Below, in pieces: positions 45,872-55,087 of a stretch of 64,000 bases of DNA. The notes beneath the pieces are model-generated. The model was not told the origin of the DNA, ran no database searches, and was given only the letters and a program-made list of their open reading frames with translations. The translations under genes and the position numbers were made by a program. Within the stretch, counting starts at the first letter, position 1; the number at the start of each line of letters is the position of its first letter. Source of the stretch: Legionella nautarum (GTDB lineage Bacteria; Pseudomonadota; Gammaproteobacteria; Legionellales; Legionellaceae); assembly GCF_001467895.1 (NCBI RefSeq), contig NZ_LNYO01000013.1:228686-292685 (forward strand), in the 5' to 3' direction.

Positions 45872-47218
45872 CTATAACTTATCTTCTGTGATATTAATCA
45901 TCATTTCTAAGGCTTTTTTAGCATTATCAATAACCCATTGTTGGTCAGTATCCTGTAAGCGCTGACGGGAGCCTGTGAATTCATTCACCAAATCACCCGC
46001 TTTGACTTCGTTGTAGGCCATTGTTTTCCCCTGTCTTAAGAGATCAACTAAAGCGATTAAATGAGGTGGGTCATTTCTTGACATCGTAGCACAACCACAA
46101 CCCATCCCTTTTTCATGGTCTTTTTTAGGTGCCTCAGCAAGGTTAACTACGTCGATTCCTAAGCCTTTGCAGTACTGCCTCACATTTTCTACCATGTGAT
46201 TTTCAGTGCCAATTGCATAGCGTTGGGTGTTGGCTCTATCGTTGACTACATAATCCCAAATAAAGGCAGTTGAACCTGCATGCTGTGCCAATTTGATTAC
46301 TGAGTTGCGACATTCAGGGTGAACGACGGTGGTGTAGCCCTGTGAATGCCAATATTCACACATTTCTGGTTGATAATAGGTGTGAACTGCACATTCACTA
46401 GAAAATAATATCAATTCGGCCTGGTCAAATCGAGACAAGACGTCTTGGGATTGATCAAGCAAGGAATACTGTGCACCTGCTGTACCGCCTGGCCAATAAG
46501 CTAAATTTTTGATGCCTAACCAGTAAGCGATATTTTCGCCCATGTGTTGATCAGGAATGAAAAGAATTTTTTTATTTTGTTTTCTCGCCCATTCAAAAAT
46601 TTTTTTCACGTTCGAACTTGTGCAGACTGCTCCGCCTTGAGCGCCTGTCATCGCTTTCACTCGTCCCGAGGTGTTCATATAACAAACAGGTAAAATATTT
46701 TCAGCACCATAACGTTCATTAAGATCTAAAAAAGCGGGTTCCACCATAAAATCTTTAGCAAGCATTTCCATGGTACAGCCGGATTTAGGGTTAGTAATAT
46801 AAACCTGCTGTTGTGGACTAGCCAAAATGCTAATTGATTCGGCCATGAAATGAACTGCTGATTCAATGATGACGGATTTTTCGGGATGATTTGCAGCCAT
46901 TAATGCTAATTGATAAGAATCCCCAATTTGCCCTCCGAATTGTTCAACCAGTCTTACAATATCGCCTCCCATATAATAATGAGCAAGCAAAAGCAAGTTA
47001 TCACCAAAATGTGCCTGCGCCTTTTTCATATAAGGCGTCATCCAAGCAAGAACCGTTGTCAATTTTCGATCAGCTAAAGCCTGGTATTCTTCAGCATAGG
47101 GAATAAAATCTTTTTGATACCAATCCAAAGGATAATCTGCTTGGCAAATACTCATGTCATTACGTACATGCATGAGTGTTTTTTCAGGTTGATAACTAGA
47201 GATCTGGCTATTAAACAT
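45872..47218 (-). CDS. nadA: Quinolinate synthase A
   Basis: 448 residues, longer than the ~350 of E. coli NadA. The core motifs are present: LLLAHYYMGGDIVRLVEQFGGQIGDSYQLALMA, ESAVHFMAESISILAS, VCYMNTSGRVKAMTGAQGGAVCTSSN with an iron-sulfur Cys, FIPDQHMGENIAYWLG, VHPECRNSVIKLAQHAGST and GMGCGCATMSRNDP near the C-terminus. It condenses iminoaspartate and dihydroxyacetone phosphate into quinolinate with a [4Fe-4S] cluster. The extra N-terminal ~45 residues and C-terminal tail suit the long NadA subtype. Last gene of purB-nadB-nadA. Confidence 0.93.
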   Translation of the reverse strand: MFNSQISSYQPEKTLMHVRNDMSICQADYPLDWYQKDFIPYAEEYQALADRKLTTVLAWMTPYMKKAQAHFGDNLLLLAHYYMGGDIVRLVEQFGGQIGDSYQLALMAANHPEKSVIIESAVHFMAESISILASPQQQVYITNPKSGCTMEMLAKDFMVEPAFLDLNERYGAENILPVCYMNTSGRVKAMTGAQGGAVCTSSNVKKIFEWARKQNKKILFIPDQHMGENIAYWLGIKNLAYWPGGTAGAQYSLLDQSQDVLSRFDQAELILFSSECAVHTYYQPEMCEYWHSQGYTTVVHPECRNSVIKLAQHAGSTAFIWDYVVNDRANTQRYAIGTENHMVENVRQYCKGLGIDVVNLAEAPKKDHEKGMGCGCATMSRNDPPHLIALVDLLRQGKTMAYNEVKAGDLVNEFTGSRQRLQDTDQQWVIDNAKKALEMMINITEDKL

Positions 47219-47233
47219 TGATTACAACCTCAT

Positions 47234-48883
47234 TTAAATGAAAGGGTTTTGCGGCGTAGTAAGACGTGCAATGCTTTCTTGAGCCTGAGCATTTTTGTAT
47301 GGAAAATCTTCACGATAATGCCCACCCCGCGATTCTCTTCTTGATAAGGCCGCTCGCACGATGAGTTCAGCATTCAATACAATATTGCGTAGTTCAATAA
47401 AATCGCGAGTGATACTGTGTTTCCAATAATACTCTTCAATAATTTTTTTCCGTTTCATGATTAATTGTAGTAGATCTTGCAAGCCGGCTTCGGTGCGTAC
47501 GATGCCCGCGTAGGAGGTCATTTCGCTTCGCAGTCCACGCCAATGAGCATTAATTTGGCTTGCTCGTCTTGTGTTGACTTCGCCAGGAGAACTCCAATTC
47601 GGAATGGTTTCAATCATTTTGGAGGGGCTTGCAATGTCTTTTAGTGAACAGCGAGCAGCATTGCTTGCCATAACCAGGGCTTCTAGCAGGGAGTTAGATG
47701 CTAGGCGATTTGCTCCATGTAAACCGGTAAAGGCGACTTCACCGATGGCATAGAGGCGTTTCAAATCGGTACGACCATCGACATCAGTGAGTACCCCACC
47801 ACATTGATAATGGGCGGCAGGGACAACTGGAATCAGGTCCTGACTCATATCAATACCAATAGAAAGAAGGGTGGTGTAAATTTGCGGAAAATGTTTTTTT
47901 AGAAAGGATTTGGATTGATGAGTGATATCGAGATACACAAATCCTGATTGACTTTGCTCAATTTCACTAAAAATAGAACGTGCTACAACATCTCGCGTGG
48001 CTAATTCTAATTGTTCCGGTGCATAGCGTCTCATAAAGCGTTCGCCGGTTTCCGCATTTTTTAGTAGAGCGCCTTCACCACGCACAGCTTCCGATATTAA
48101 AAAGTTATTTAAAGAATGATGGTGTAACACTGTCGGGTGAAATTGATAAAACTCCATATTTCCTATCCGTGCTCCGGCGCGATAGGCCATAGCAACCCCA
48201 TCACCGGTGGCAATCATCGGATTGGTTGTATAGCGATAAGTTTTTCCAGCACCGCCTGTAGCGAGAATCACGCAATGAGCAGCAAAGGTATCTATGCGAT
48301 TACGCTGACAATCCAAAATATAAGCACCCAGCACTTCGCCTTGGTTATCGGTGCGATGAGGGTGGTAATGAGTAATTAAATTAACGGCAATATGGTGTTC
48401 AAAAATGTGAATTTGTGGTTGTTGTCTGACGGCTTTAAGCAACGCTTCAGTGACGGTTAAACCAGTATGATCGCTGCTATTGAATATCCGTCGATGGGAG
48501 TGCCCTCCTTCTTGGGCGAGAGAATATTCACCATCGGGTAGTTTGGTAAAGTGAATTGAGTAGGAAAGCAGTTCTTCAATTACCTGTGGTCCTTGGCGGA
48601 TAATAAATTCAACTGCAGGTTCATAGCATAAGCCATCACCCGCTTGTAGTGTATCTGCAATATGTGATTCGAGTGAATCTTCGGGTAATACTGCAGCGGC
48701 AATTCCTCCTTGGGCATAGCGACTATTGCATTCACTCATCTCTGCTTTAGAGATCAACGCAATTTTTAATGCGGGTTGTATTTTTAGCAGTTGCAAACAA
48801 TAGCTTAGACCTGCAAGGCCAGTCCCCACAACGAGTACATCAAACTCCAAAGCTTTGCCTTGTTGAGATAAGTTTGTGCTCAT
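47234..48883 (-). CDS. nadB: L-aspartate oxidase
   Basis: 549 residues. FAD loop DVLVVGTGLAGLSYCLQLLK; CNSRYAQGGIAAAV, the GGHSHRRIF stretch, TGGAGKTYRYTTNPMIATGDGVAMAYRAGARIGNMEFYQFHPT and GANRLASNSLLEALV are NadB motifs. It oxidises L-aspartate to iminoaspartate for NadA. Its start overlaps the purB stop by 4 bp and nadA begins 15 bp after its end, so the three are one operon. The third pathway enzyme, nadC, is encoded 10 kb away in this window. Confidence 0.96.
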   Translation of the reverse strand: MSTNLSQQGKALEFDVLVVGTGLAGLSYCLQLLKIQPALKIALISKAEMSECNSRYAQGGIAAAVLPEDSLESHIADTLQAGDGLCYEPAVEFIIRQGPQVIEELLSYSIHFTKLPDGEYSLAQEGGHSHRRIFNSSDHTGLTVTEALLKAVRQQPQIHIFEHHIAVNLITHYHPHRTDNQGEVLGAYILDCQRNRIDTFAAHCVILATGGAGKTYRYTTNPMIATGDGVAMAYRAGARIGNMEFYQFHPTVLHHHSLNNFLISEAVRGEGALLKNAETGERFMRRYAPEQLELATRDVVARSIFSEIEQSQSGFVYLDITHQSKSFLKKHFPQIYTTLLSIGIDMSQDLIPVVPAAHYQCGGVLTDVDGRTDLKRLYAIGEVAFTGLHGANRLASNSLLEALVMASNAARCSLKDIASPSKMIETIPNWSSPGEVNTRRASQINAHWRGLRSEMTSYAGIVRTEAGLQDLLQLIMKRKKIIEEYYWKHSITRDFIELRNIVLNAELIVRAALSRRESRGGHYREDFPYKNAQAQESIARLTTPQNPFI

Positions 48884-50250
48884 GAAAATGCTTTCACTAA
48901 TAGGGCGGCCAGTCCGGTGTATTTTTCCGGTGTTAAATCAATCAATTGCGCTTTAACCTCTTCCGGGAGCTCGAGGGTTTTAATGAATTTTTTTAAACTA
49001 TCGGCATCGATTCCTTGGCCTCGTGTCAAGGTTTTTAATTGTTCGTAAGCATTAGGCACATCATACCGACGCATTACGGTTTGAACCGCTTCTGCGAGAA
49101 CTTCCCAATTGCTATTCAAATCATCTTTTAAAATGTGTTTATTGATTTGTAATTTATCATTGCCTTTGGCGATTGATTGATAAGCAATCAAAGTATAAGC
49201 AAAGGCTACACCGATATTACGTAAGACGGTAGAATCTGAGAGATCACGCTGCAAACGGGATTGTGTAAGTTTATGGGCAAAATGATCGAAAAGTGCATTG
49301 GCCAAGCCTAAGTTGCCTTCGGCGTTTTCGAAATCAATAGGGTTGACTTTATGCGGCATTGTCGATGAACCCACTTCTTCAGCGACTGTTTTTTGCTTGA
49401 AATAGTTGAGGGAAATATAGGTCCAAATATCTCTGGTGTAATCAAGTAAGATATTATTAGTGCGGATCATGATATGAGCTACTTCTGCAATGCCATCATG
49501 GGGTTCAATTTGTGTGGTATAAGCACTAAAAGATAGACCCAGTGAATTAACAAAATTCCCACAATGTTTACGCCAATCCACTTGAGGATAAGCAATCATG
49601 TGGGCATTATAATTACCTACTGCGCCATTAAATTTCGCTGGAATTAATACTTCCGCCAATTGCTGTTGAGGACGTTTCAAGCGGGCGACAAAATTCACTA
49701 ATTCTTTGCCTATGGTTGTGGGAGTTGCGGGTTGCCCATGTGTTCTGGATAACATAGCCACATCACCATGTTGTTTACCTAATAGGGTAATGCTGCCAAT
49801 AATTTCCGCCAGCGTAGGCTGGATGATTTGCGCTATCGCTTCTTTGATCATTAAGGCATAAGCAGCATTATTAATGTCTTCGGAAGTGCAAGCAAAATGG
49901 ATAAATCCAATATATCGGCTTAAGCCTTCATGTTCCTGTAATTTATCTCGGAGATAATACTCAACTGCTTTCACGTCATGATTGGTTTGTTTTTCGTAGA
50001 CTTTTACTTTTTCCGCTTCAGTCTCGTCAAAATTAACTAATAGATCAGCTAAGAAGGCTTTGTCGTCACTATCAAACTCACCTACTTCGGGAATTTCTTT
50101 ATTGGCTCCAAGCGATTCTAGCCAGCGAATTTCTACCATAAGACGATAATAAATGAGAGCGAATTCACTAAAATAAGGGCTCAATGCACTTGTTTTTTTA
50201 AGGTAGCGCCCATCAATAGGAGAAATTGCATTTAAGGAAGTTAAAGTCAT
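48880..50250 (-). CDS. purB: Adenylosuccinate lyase
   Basis: 456 residues. LNAISPIDGRYLKKTSALSPYFSEFALIYYRL, the HFACTSEDINNAAYALM motif, SRTHGQPATPTTIGKE with the catalytic His, and the fumarase-superfamily signature GSSTMPHKVNPIDFEN are all present. It catalyses two fumarate-releasing steps in purine synthesis (SAICAR and adenylosuccinate cleavage). First gene of purB-nadB-nadA; the linkage may balance fumarate and aspartate use. The start follows a 180-bp gap shared with the divergent queF gene. Confidence 0.97.
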   Translation of the reverse strand: MTLTSLNAISPIDGRYLKKTSALSPYFSEFALIYYRLMVEIRWLESLGANKEIPEVGEFDSDDKAFLADLLVNFDETEAEKVKVYEKQTNHDVKAVEYYLRDKLQEHEGLSRYIGFIHFACTSEDINNAAYALMIKEAIAQIIQPTLAEIIGSITLLGKQHGDVAMLSRTHGQPATPTTIGKELVNFVARLKRPQQQLAEVLIPAKFNGAVGNYNAHMIAYPQVDWRKHCGNFVNSLGLSFSAYTTQIEPHDGIAEVAHIMIRTNNILLDYTRDIWTYISLNYFKQKTVAEEVGSSTMPHKVNPIDFENAEGNLGLANALFDHFAHKLTQSRLQRDLSDSTVLRNIGVAFAYTLIAYQSIAKGNDKLQINKHILKDDLNSNWEVLAEAVQTVMRRYDVPNAYEQLKTLTRGQGIDADSLKKFIKTLELPEEVKAQLIDLTPEKYTGLAALLVKAFS

Positions 50251-50433
50251 ATCTAAGCCGCCACAATCAGAAAGTCTATATCATATTAGATGCAGCGACA
50301 GATGTGAATGAAACTAGCTATCAATTTATTTATTAGCAAGCTAAATGAGTGATTATGAGCAGTATTGATGCATAATTCCTCTTGATTTGTTATTATCCAG
50401 CTCCTATTGGACAGTTTAAAAAATTTAAGATTT

Positions 50434-51264
50434 ATGATAGTAGACGATTTAACGAGTTCTCCGCTTGGTCAACGCAGTATTTATATCGATAATTATGATG
50501 ATACGCTCTTGTTTCCAATTTCAAGGCAACCTAAACGAGAAGCTATTGATATTCGTCAACCCTTACCTTTTAAAGGCTATGATATATGGACTGCTTTTGA
50601 ATTATCTTGGCTGAATGAAAAATGCAAACCCGTCGTTGCCGTGGCTGACATTATCATTCCCTGTGATTCACCGAATATTATTGAATCTAAATCCTTTAAA
50701 TTGTATTTGAATTCATTTAACAATACTCGCTTTTCTTCCCCGGAATTAGTTCGCGAGATAATCCAGCGCGATCTGTCTAAAGTAGCAGGTCTTACTGTCG
50801 AAGTGCTTATGTATTCTCCTCAAGAATTTGCTAATTCCCCCATTGGCCAATTTGAGGGATTTTATTTGGACGAGTTAGATATTGGTTGTTCAGAATATAA
50901 AGTGAATGCTGAGCTGCTGCAAACAAGTCAGGTCTATGTCAATAATTATTCTGTTTATAGTCATTTACTTAAATCGAACTGCCCTGTGACTGGCCAGCCT
51001 GATTGGGGATCTGTCTTAATCAATTACTCAGGTCCTCAGATTGACGCTAACAGGCTTCTACAATATTTAGTTTCATTTCGTAACCATAACGAATTCCACG
51101 AGCAATGTGTCGAACGGATATTCATGGATATTAGGTCCCGTTGTCAGCCTGAAGAGTTAACCGTTTATGCGCGATATACGAGGCGAGGCGGTTTGGATAT
51201 TAATCCAATTCGCTCTACTAATATAATTGCCCCCCCTAGAAACTCGCGCTTGTACCGACAATGA
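50434..51264 (+). CDS. queF: NADPH-dependent 7-cyano-7-deazaguanine reductase, type II
   Basis: 276 residues, two T-fold halves as in the E. coli enzyme. N-terminal half: GYDIWTAFELSWLNEKCKPVVAVADI and the substrate motif ESKSFKLYLNSFNNTRF. C-terminal half: SNCPVTGQPDWGSVLI, with the catalytic Cys that forms a thioimide, and HEQCVERIFMDI. It reduces preQ0 to preQ1 for queuosine tRNA modification. ATG 50434 is taken; a TTG 27 bp earlier is in frame but weakly supported. No preQ1 riboswitch is apparent upstream. Confidence 0.93.
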   Translation: MIVDDLTSSPLGQRSIYIDNYDDTLLFPISRQPKREAIDIRQPLPFKGYDIWTAFELSWLNEKCKPVVAVADIIIPCDSPNIIESKSFKLYLNSFNNTRFSSPELVREIIQRDLSKVAGLTVEVLMYSPQEFANSPIGQFEGFYLDELDIGCSEYKVNAELLQTSQVYVNNYSVYSHLLKSNCPVTGQPDWGSVLINYSGPQIDANRLLQYLVSFRNHNEFHEQCVERIFMDIRSRCQPEELTVYARYTRRGGLDINPIRSTNIIAPPRNSRLYRQ

Positions 51265-51300
51265 TCCAGGTAGGGCTTCGGTTCAATGTTCAATGAATTT

Positions 51301-51318
51301 GTCGGGCCGATGCCCGAC
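51301..51318. terminator. GC-rich hairpin between convergent genes
   Basis: GTCGGGC-CGAT-GCCCGAC, a perfect 7-bp stem, inside a larger imperfect inverted repeat (ATCCAGGTAGGGC at 51264 against CCTAGATCCTGG at 51318). It lies between queF and the ArnT-like gene and may end transcripts from both sides or be part of a repeat family; no U-run. Confidence 0.5.
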
Positions 51319-51350
51319 CTAGATCCTGGACGAGAACTTAATTTTCCTTT

Positions 51351-52862
51351 TTATCTCCATTGATCCAAGTTAGCTAGCTCTATTTTATCCTTGTTGTGAA
51401 AAAGGAGAGACGTTCCTTCTAATAACTCGATTCGTGCGATTTGGGTAAATTTGGCTAGGAAACTTCGTGGAAGTTGTGGTAATTCAGAGGCGCCAATAAC
51501 TAAGTAGCTATCTGGATTGACGGCAAATAAATAAGCCAAATAATAAAGATTTCGAGTCGTTAACACCCTGCCTTCTGAGTAAAATTGAGCGGAGTATTCA
51601 AGCCGTGTAGCCCAATAAAAAAGTTTTGAACTTGGAGACAGGGGTTGTTTCTTCCATTCTGACACTATTAGTTTCTGCGATTTCGCGACCTTAGCTGGAT
51701 TCAACATAAAAATAGTAGTCGCCACAAAGAAAGAAATTGCAGTTAGAGTGCTGAGATAAATAATTTTTTTGGCCCATTGTTCTCTAATCCCGGAGCGTTT
51801 CCATAATTCGGCAAATAATAAAGCAAAAGCAGGTAAACTAGGGAAAACATAGGTGTAGATAATATTTCTTGAAAACGTGAAAAAAAGGAAAGGCATATAA
51901 GCCCATAGAAGAAGATAAAGTAACCAGCCTTTATCATTTTGGCGTAAAAAAGAGGGTAGTTTTTTGCCATGATTAAGTAGCCAAAAGCCTGCAACAAGTG
52001 ACCAAGGAAAAAGGCCGACTAAACCATAGCCCCAGATTAAGCCATAAGGTTTTGCATGGGAATAGCCATATTTATTCCCGGTCCATGAGGGGACATAAAA
52101 CCGGCTAAAATGTTCGCCAATAATGAAATAATTGATCAAACCAGGTGTGCGAATCTCCGCTAAAATATACCAGGGTAAGGCAATAGCTAGGCTAAGCAAA
52201 CTGCCTTTTATCCAGGGCAGATTATGCCAAAGAGCTCGCCATTGACCGCGTATTAAAGTCCAAAAGAAGATAGGCAGTCCTGTGAGAACTATGCCAATCA
52301 GTCCTTTGGCTAATAAATTCAGTCCTAAGGCAATAAAAAAGAGGTAGGACCAGAGTTTTGAAGGATCAATCATGCTTCGCCAAAAAGCAATCATCGCCAG
52401 CGTGGTGCAAAATAGCAGCGATGAATCAGTCATTATGGTCCCGGCGTTTAAATAAAAATATAAATTACCCGCTAGAAACACGATGCTGATCAGGGCTACG
52501 ACAGAGCCACTTTGTTTTCGTGCTTGAGCCCAGACCAACCATAGAATAGCAATTGATAACAGTAAACTCGGTAATCGTAAGACTAATTCGTTGAGTCCGA
52601 ATAACTGCATGCAAAAAACAGAAAGCCAGGTTGATAATGGAGGTTTTGCCATAAAAGGAACGCCATTATTGTGGGTAAGCGTAATCCAATTATGTGAACT
52701 TAACATCTCTCGAGCGATTTCACTGTATCGTGCCTCCGTAGTATCCATTAAGGGCACAAAATACATCGCAAAAAGTCGAATAATAAGAATAAATAGTAAG
52801 ATAAAAGCCACTTGATAGTAGAAGTTTTTACTAAAATTAAGTTCGTTTTTTACATCTGTCAT
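51351..52862 (-). CDS. ArnT/FlmK-like GT39 polyprenyl-phosphate glycosyltransferase
   Basis: 503 residues, about 12 membrane helices followed by a C-terminal periplasmic region. MDTTEARYSEIAREMLSSHNWITLTHNNGVPFMAKPPLSTWLSV holds the catalytic acidic DTTEARY and the lipid-P binding loop of ArnT. GT39 enzymes move a sugar from undecaprenyl phosphate to lipid A or proteins on the periplasmic face. It is the third gene of a minus-strand cassette with a polyprenyl-P-sugar synthase and a YdjC deacetylase. Together they look like Francisella FlmF2-NaxD-FlmK, which puts galactosamine on lipid A; the exact sugar here is not known. Confidence 0.82.
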   Translation of the reverse strand: MTDVKNELNFSKNFYYQVAFILLFILIIRLFAMYFVPLMDTTEARYSEIAREMLSSHNWITLTHNNGVPFMAKPPLSTWLSVFCMQLFGLNELVLRLPSLLLSIAILWLVWAQARKQSGSVVALISIVFLAGNLYFYLNAGTIMTDSSLLFCTTLAMIAFWRSMIDPSKLWSYLFFIALGLNLLAKGLIGIVLTGLPIFFWTLIRGQWRALWHNLPWIKGSLLSLAIALPWYILAEIRTPGLINYFIIGEHFSRFYVPSWTGNKYGYSHAKPYGLIWGYGLVGLFPWSLVAGFWLLNHGKKLPSFLRQNDKGWLLYLLLWAYMPFLFFTFSRNIIYTYVFPSLPAFALLFAELWKRSGIREQWAKKIIYLSTLTAISFFVATTIFMLNPAKVAKSQKLIVSEWKKQPLSPSSKLFYWATRLEYSAQFYSEGRVLTTRNLYYLAYLFAVNPDSYLVIGASELPQLPRSFLAKFTQIARIELLEGTSLLFHNKDKIELANLDQWR

Positions 52863-52925
52863 GAATAATAAAACCCCTTCTAATACTTAAATCGGGTTAT
52901 TCTCTTTAGCTCATTGCCAATTGCT

Positions 52926-52952
52926 GGATAGATTCCCACCCGCGGGAATGAC
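52926..52952. repeat. REP-like palindrome (GTCATTCCCGCG on minus strand)
   Basis: On the minus strand it reads GTCATTCCCGCGGGTGGGAATCTATCC, with ATTCCCgCG / GGGAAT arms. Same family as 16024 and 43288. Sits between the deacetylase and ArnT-like genes, 10 bp beyond the former's stop. Confidence 0.5.
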
Positions 52953-52961
52953 AAGCTTTTT

Positions 52962-53795
52962 TTAACTTAAAGAAGCCTTAAGTTGTAATTGACATTGTGC
53001 ATCATTTAAATCGCTTAAAAACTCGTTACTCATGAAGTAATTCAACTCATAATGACGGTAAGGATGCAATGCATCTCGTCGGTCATTTGAGAGCACACCT
53101 GGATGGCACATAATGAGTCCGCCACTATCACTCTGCTCTAAAAATTGTTTAAAGTAATAACGATAATTTTTTGCTTTGGCAAAATTATAAATCCCGGCAA
53201 AACTTGAGTTGCCTGAGATGAGTTGTTTTTTTAATAACTTTTTGAAGGAAAAACCACCTAAGAGAGAAATCGCCTGAGCTTTAGGAAAATTAGTACAAAG
53301 TAAAAAGTCTCGCCAATGACTACTTGTATTACGACAAAAAGCAGTTAATTTTTTTTGCTTATAAATAGTGATTAACGCGTCGCGAACAATTGGTAATTGA
53401 TGAATATGTTGATGACCATCGATAAAATCCGGAAGCATGCCGGTTGAATTGCTAAAAGCATCCAGCTGGGCAGAAATTTCAGCCTCAAGGCATTCTTTAT
53501 CGAGAAAACCTAGATAACTTTGCCGAATGGTTGATGAAAGTTTATTAAAATGAAGAGAGTATTTTTTTTGCCATTTTGTGCTAAGCGCTTGACCCAAACT
53601 CAAATTTAAATGCAGGCCAAGATAAGTATCGTTATTCACCTGCTTTAATTCACGGTGAGTGTTTGCCCAATCCGGTAAATTGACTAAGCAACTGATAGCG
53701 TTGATTCGTTTTTTTTGCGCTAATAGTAGGATGCCTTCACTAATGGCTTCATTCTGCGCATAATCATCTGCACAAATTATCAGCTTTCTAATCAT
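52962..53795 (-). CDS. YdjC/ChbG family carbohydrate deacetylase, NaxD-like
   Basis: 277 residues. MIRKLIICADDYAQNEAISEGILLL has the metal-binding Asp10-Asp11; LGLHLNLS near 59-66 and DGHQHIHQLP (His128, His130, His132 region) supply further ligands and the catalytic residues of the family. These enzymes remove acetyl groups from N-acetyl sugars. In Francisella and Bordetella the family member NaxD deacetylates undecaprenyl-P-GalNAc before its transfer to lipid A. Position between a polyprenyl-P-sugar synthase gene and an ArnT-like gene supports the same role here over chitooligosaccharide deacetylation. Confidence 0.83.
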   Translation of the reverse strand: MIRKLIICADDYAQNEAISEGILLLAQKKRINAISCLVNLPDWANTHRELKQVNNDTYLGLHLNLSLGQALSTKWQKKYSLHFNKLSSTIRQSYLGFLDKECLEAEISAQLDAFSNSTGMLPDFIDGHQHIHQLPIVRDALITIYKQKKLTAFCRNTSSHWRDFLLCTNFPKAQAISLLGGFSFKKLLKKQLISGNSSFAGIYNFAKAKNYRYYFKQFLEQSDSGGLIMCHPGVLSNDRRDALHPYRHYELNYFMSNEFLSDLNDAQCQLQLKASLS

Positions 53796-53827
53796 AAACT
53801 GCCTATAAAAGTCGGACTTTAGTGGAT

Positions 53828-54787
53828 TTAAGAAAGATTTTCGAAAGTCTCATGGGTTATTTCTTGTTTAATGTAATATAAAGGTCGATTTTTGGTTTCT
53901 ACTAGAATTCGACTAATATATTCAGAAATGATTGCCAAAAATAAAAACAAAACTGAAAACAACCCGGAAGTTAAAAAAATAATTGACGCGATACCATCTG
54001 CTAGCTGCTGATGAGTAAATAATTTTTCAATTAAAATGAATCCAGCATAGAGCATCATAATTGCACTGATGAAAATAGATAGGAAGGACATTGTCCGCAG
54101 TGGGCGAGCTGAAAAGGAGATAATTGAGTCTAAGGATAAATGAACGAGTTGCTTTAAATTATACTTCGATTTTCCTCCGGCTCTAGGAGGGCAGTGATAG
54201 GGTAGGATTGCGGTCTTAAAGCCCACGTAAGCGAACATCATAACAAGATGGCGGTTACTTTCTTTCATTTTTTTTAGAGATTCAACCACCTTACGGTTAA
54301 GAAGGCGAAAGTTTCCCGTATCGCCTTGCATATCAAAACCAGTCATTTTTCGCGTAAAGCGGTAAAAAACTCTTGCTGAAACTCGTTTAAATCGCGTTTC
54401 ATGATCACGATTGGTGCGAGAAGCGCAAACTACGTCATAGCCTTCTTTCGCTTTTTTAACCAAGTCAGGAATAAGTTGTGGAGGATGCTGTAAATCCGTA
54501 TCCATCAAGATAACGAAATCCCCTGTCGCATGATCAAAGCCTGCTGTGGATGCAATTTCATGACCGTAATTACGAGAAAATGAAATTAGGCGAATATTTT
54601 TATTCGTCTTAATATAAGGGGTACAACGCATCAGGGTATGATCTGTTGAGCCATCATCGATAAGAATTAACTCATAATTCTTATAATGCGCTTCCAACAC
54701 CTCAATTGTTTCTTGAAGATAGGTTTCTATAACCATTTCCTCATTATACATTGGAGCGATTACTGAGATCTTGCTATGCTGAAACAT
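53828..54787 (-). CDS. Undecaprenyl-phosphate glycosyltransferase (ArnC/DpM1/FlmF2-like GT2)
   Basis: 319 residues. SVIAPMYNEEMVIETYLQETIEVL, LILIDDGSTDHTL, and FVILMDTDLQHPPQLIPDLV with the DTD metal motif; DTGNFRLLNRKVVESL follows. Two C-terminal membrane hairpins (FLSIFISAIMMLYAGFILI and IIFLTSGLFSVLFLFLAIIS) anchor it, as in ArnC/GtrB. It charges undecaprenyl phosphate with one sugar on the cytoplasmic side. First gene of the three-gene cassette, with 32 bp to the deacetylase start. Confidence 0.85.
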   Translation of the reverse strand: MFQHSKISVIAPMYNEEMVIETYLQETIEVLEAHYKNYELILIDDGSTDHTLMRCTPYIKTNKNIRLISFSRNYGHEIASTAGFDHATGDFVILMDTDLQHPPQLIPDLVKKAKEGYDVVCASRTNRDHETRFKRVSARVFYRFTRKMTGFDMQGDTGNFRLLNRKVVESLKKMKESNRHLVMMFAYVGFKTAILPYHCPPRAGGKSKYNLKQLVHLSLDSIISFSARPLRTMSFLSIFISAIMMLYAGFILIEKLFTHQQLADGIASIIFLTSGLFSVLFLFLAIISEYISRILVETKNRPLYYIKQEITHETFENLS

Positions 54788-54892
54788 AAGTAGGGGTATA
54801 AGTGGAAGATGTGGCCATCAATCTAGCGATAATCAATTGATTTTTCAAGTGAATGAGGAAGGTTTTTTAAAATCTCGCGCGCACTACATGCT

Positions 54893-54982
54893 AGGTCCCG
54901 TGACTTGTTCGTGGGAACCACAGATCTGAAGATGGAAAAAGATCGCCTGGATACCGCGGACAAGCCGTCATACTTAGGTATC
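54893..54982. repeat. Dispersed palindromic element, copy 3 (truncated, inverted)
   Basis: On the minus strand it shares GGCTTGTCCGCGGTATCCA, GCGATCTTTTTCC and CGAACAAGTCACGGGAC with copies 1 and 2, but lacks their left part. It fills most of the 300-bp gap between the divergent polyprenyl-P-sugar synthase gene and ppsA. Nothing else is seen in the gap. Confidence 0.7.
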
Positions 54983-55087
54983 AGGGTTAGAACAATGAGA
55001 ATCTTATTACTAAGTGAGGTTGTCATTCACATCCCACTGTAATTTCAGTAGAATGAGGGTCATTTTTTAAGGATTAGAGGGTAACTT

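Noticed and set aside
50280-50433. preQ1 riboswitch upstream of queF
   Set aside because: No compact C-rich stem-loop and A-rich tail of the preQ1-I type could be recognised, and queF itself is rarely controlled this way in Gammaproteobacteria.
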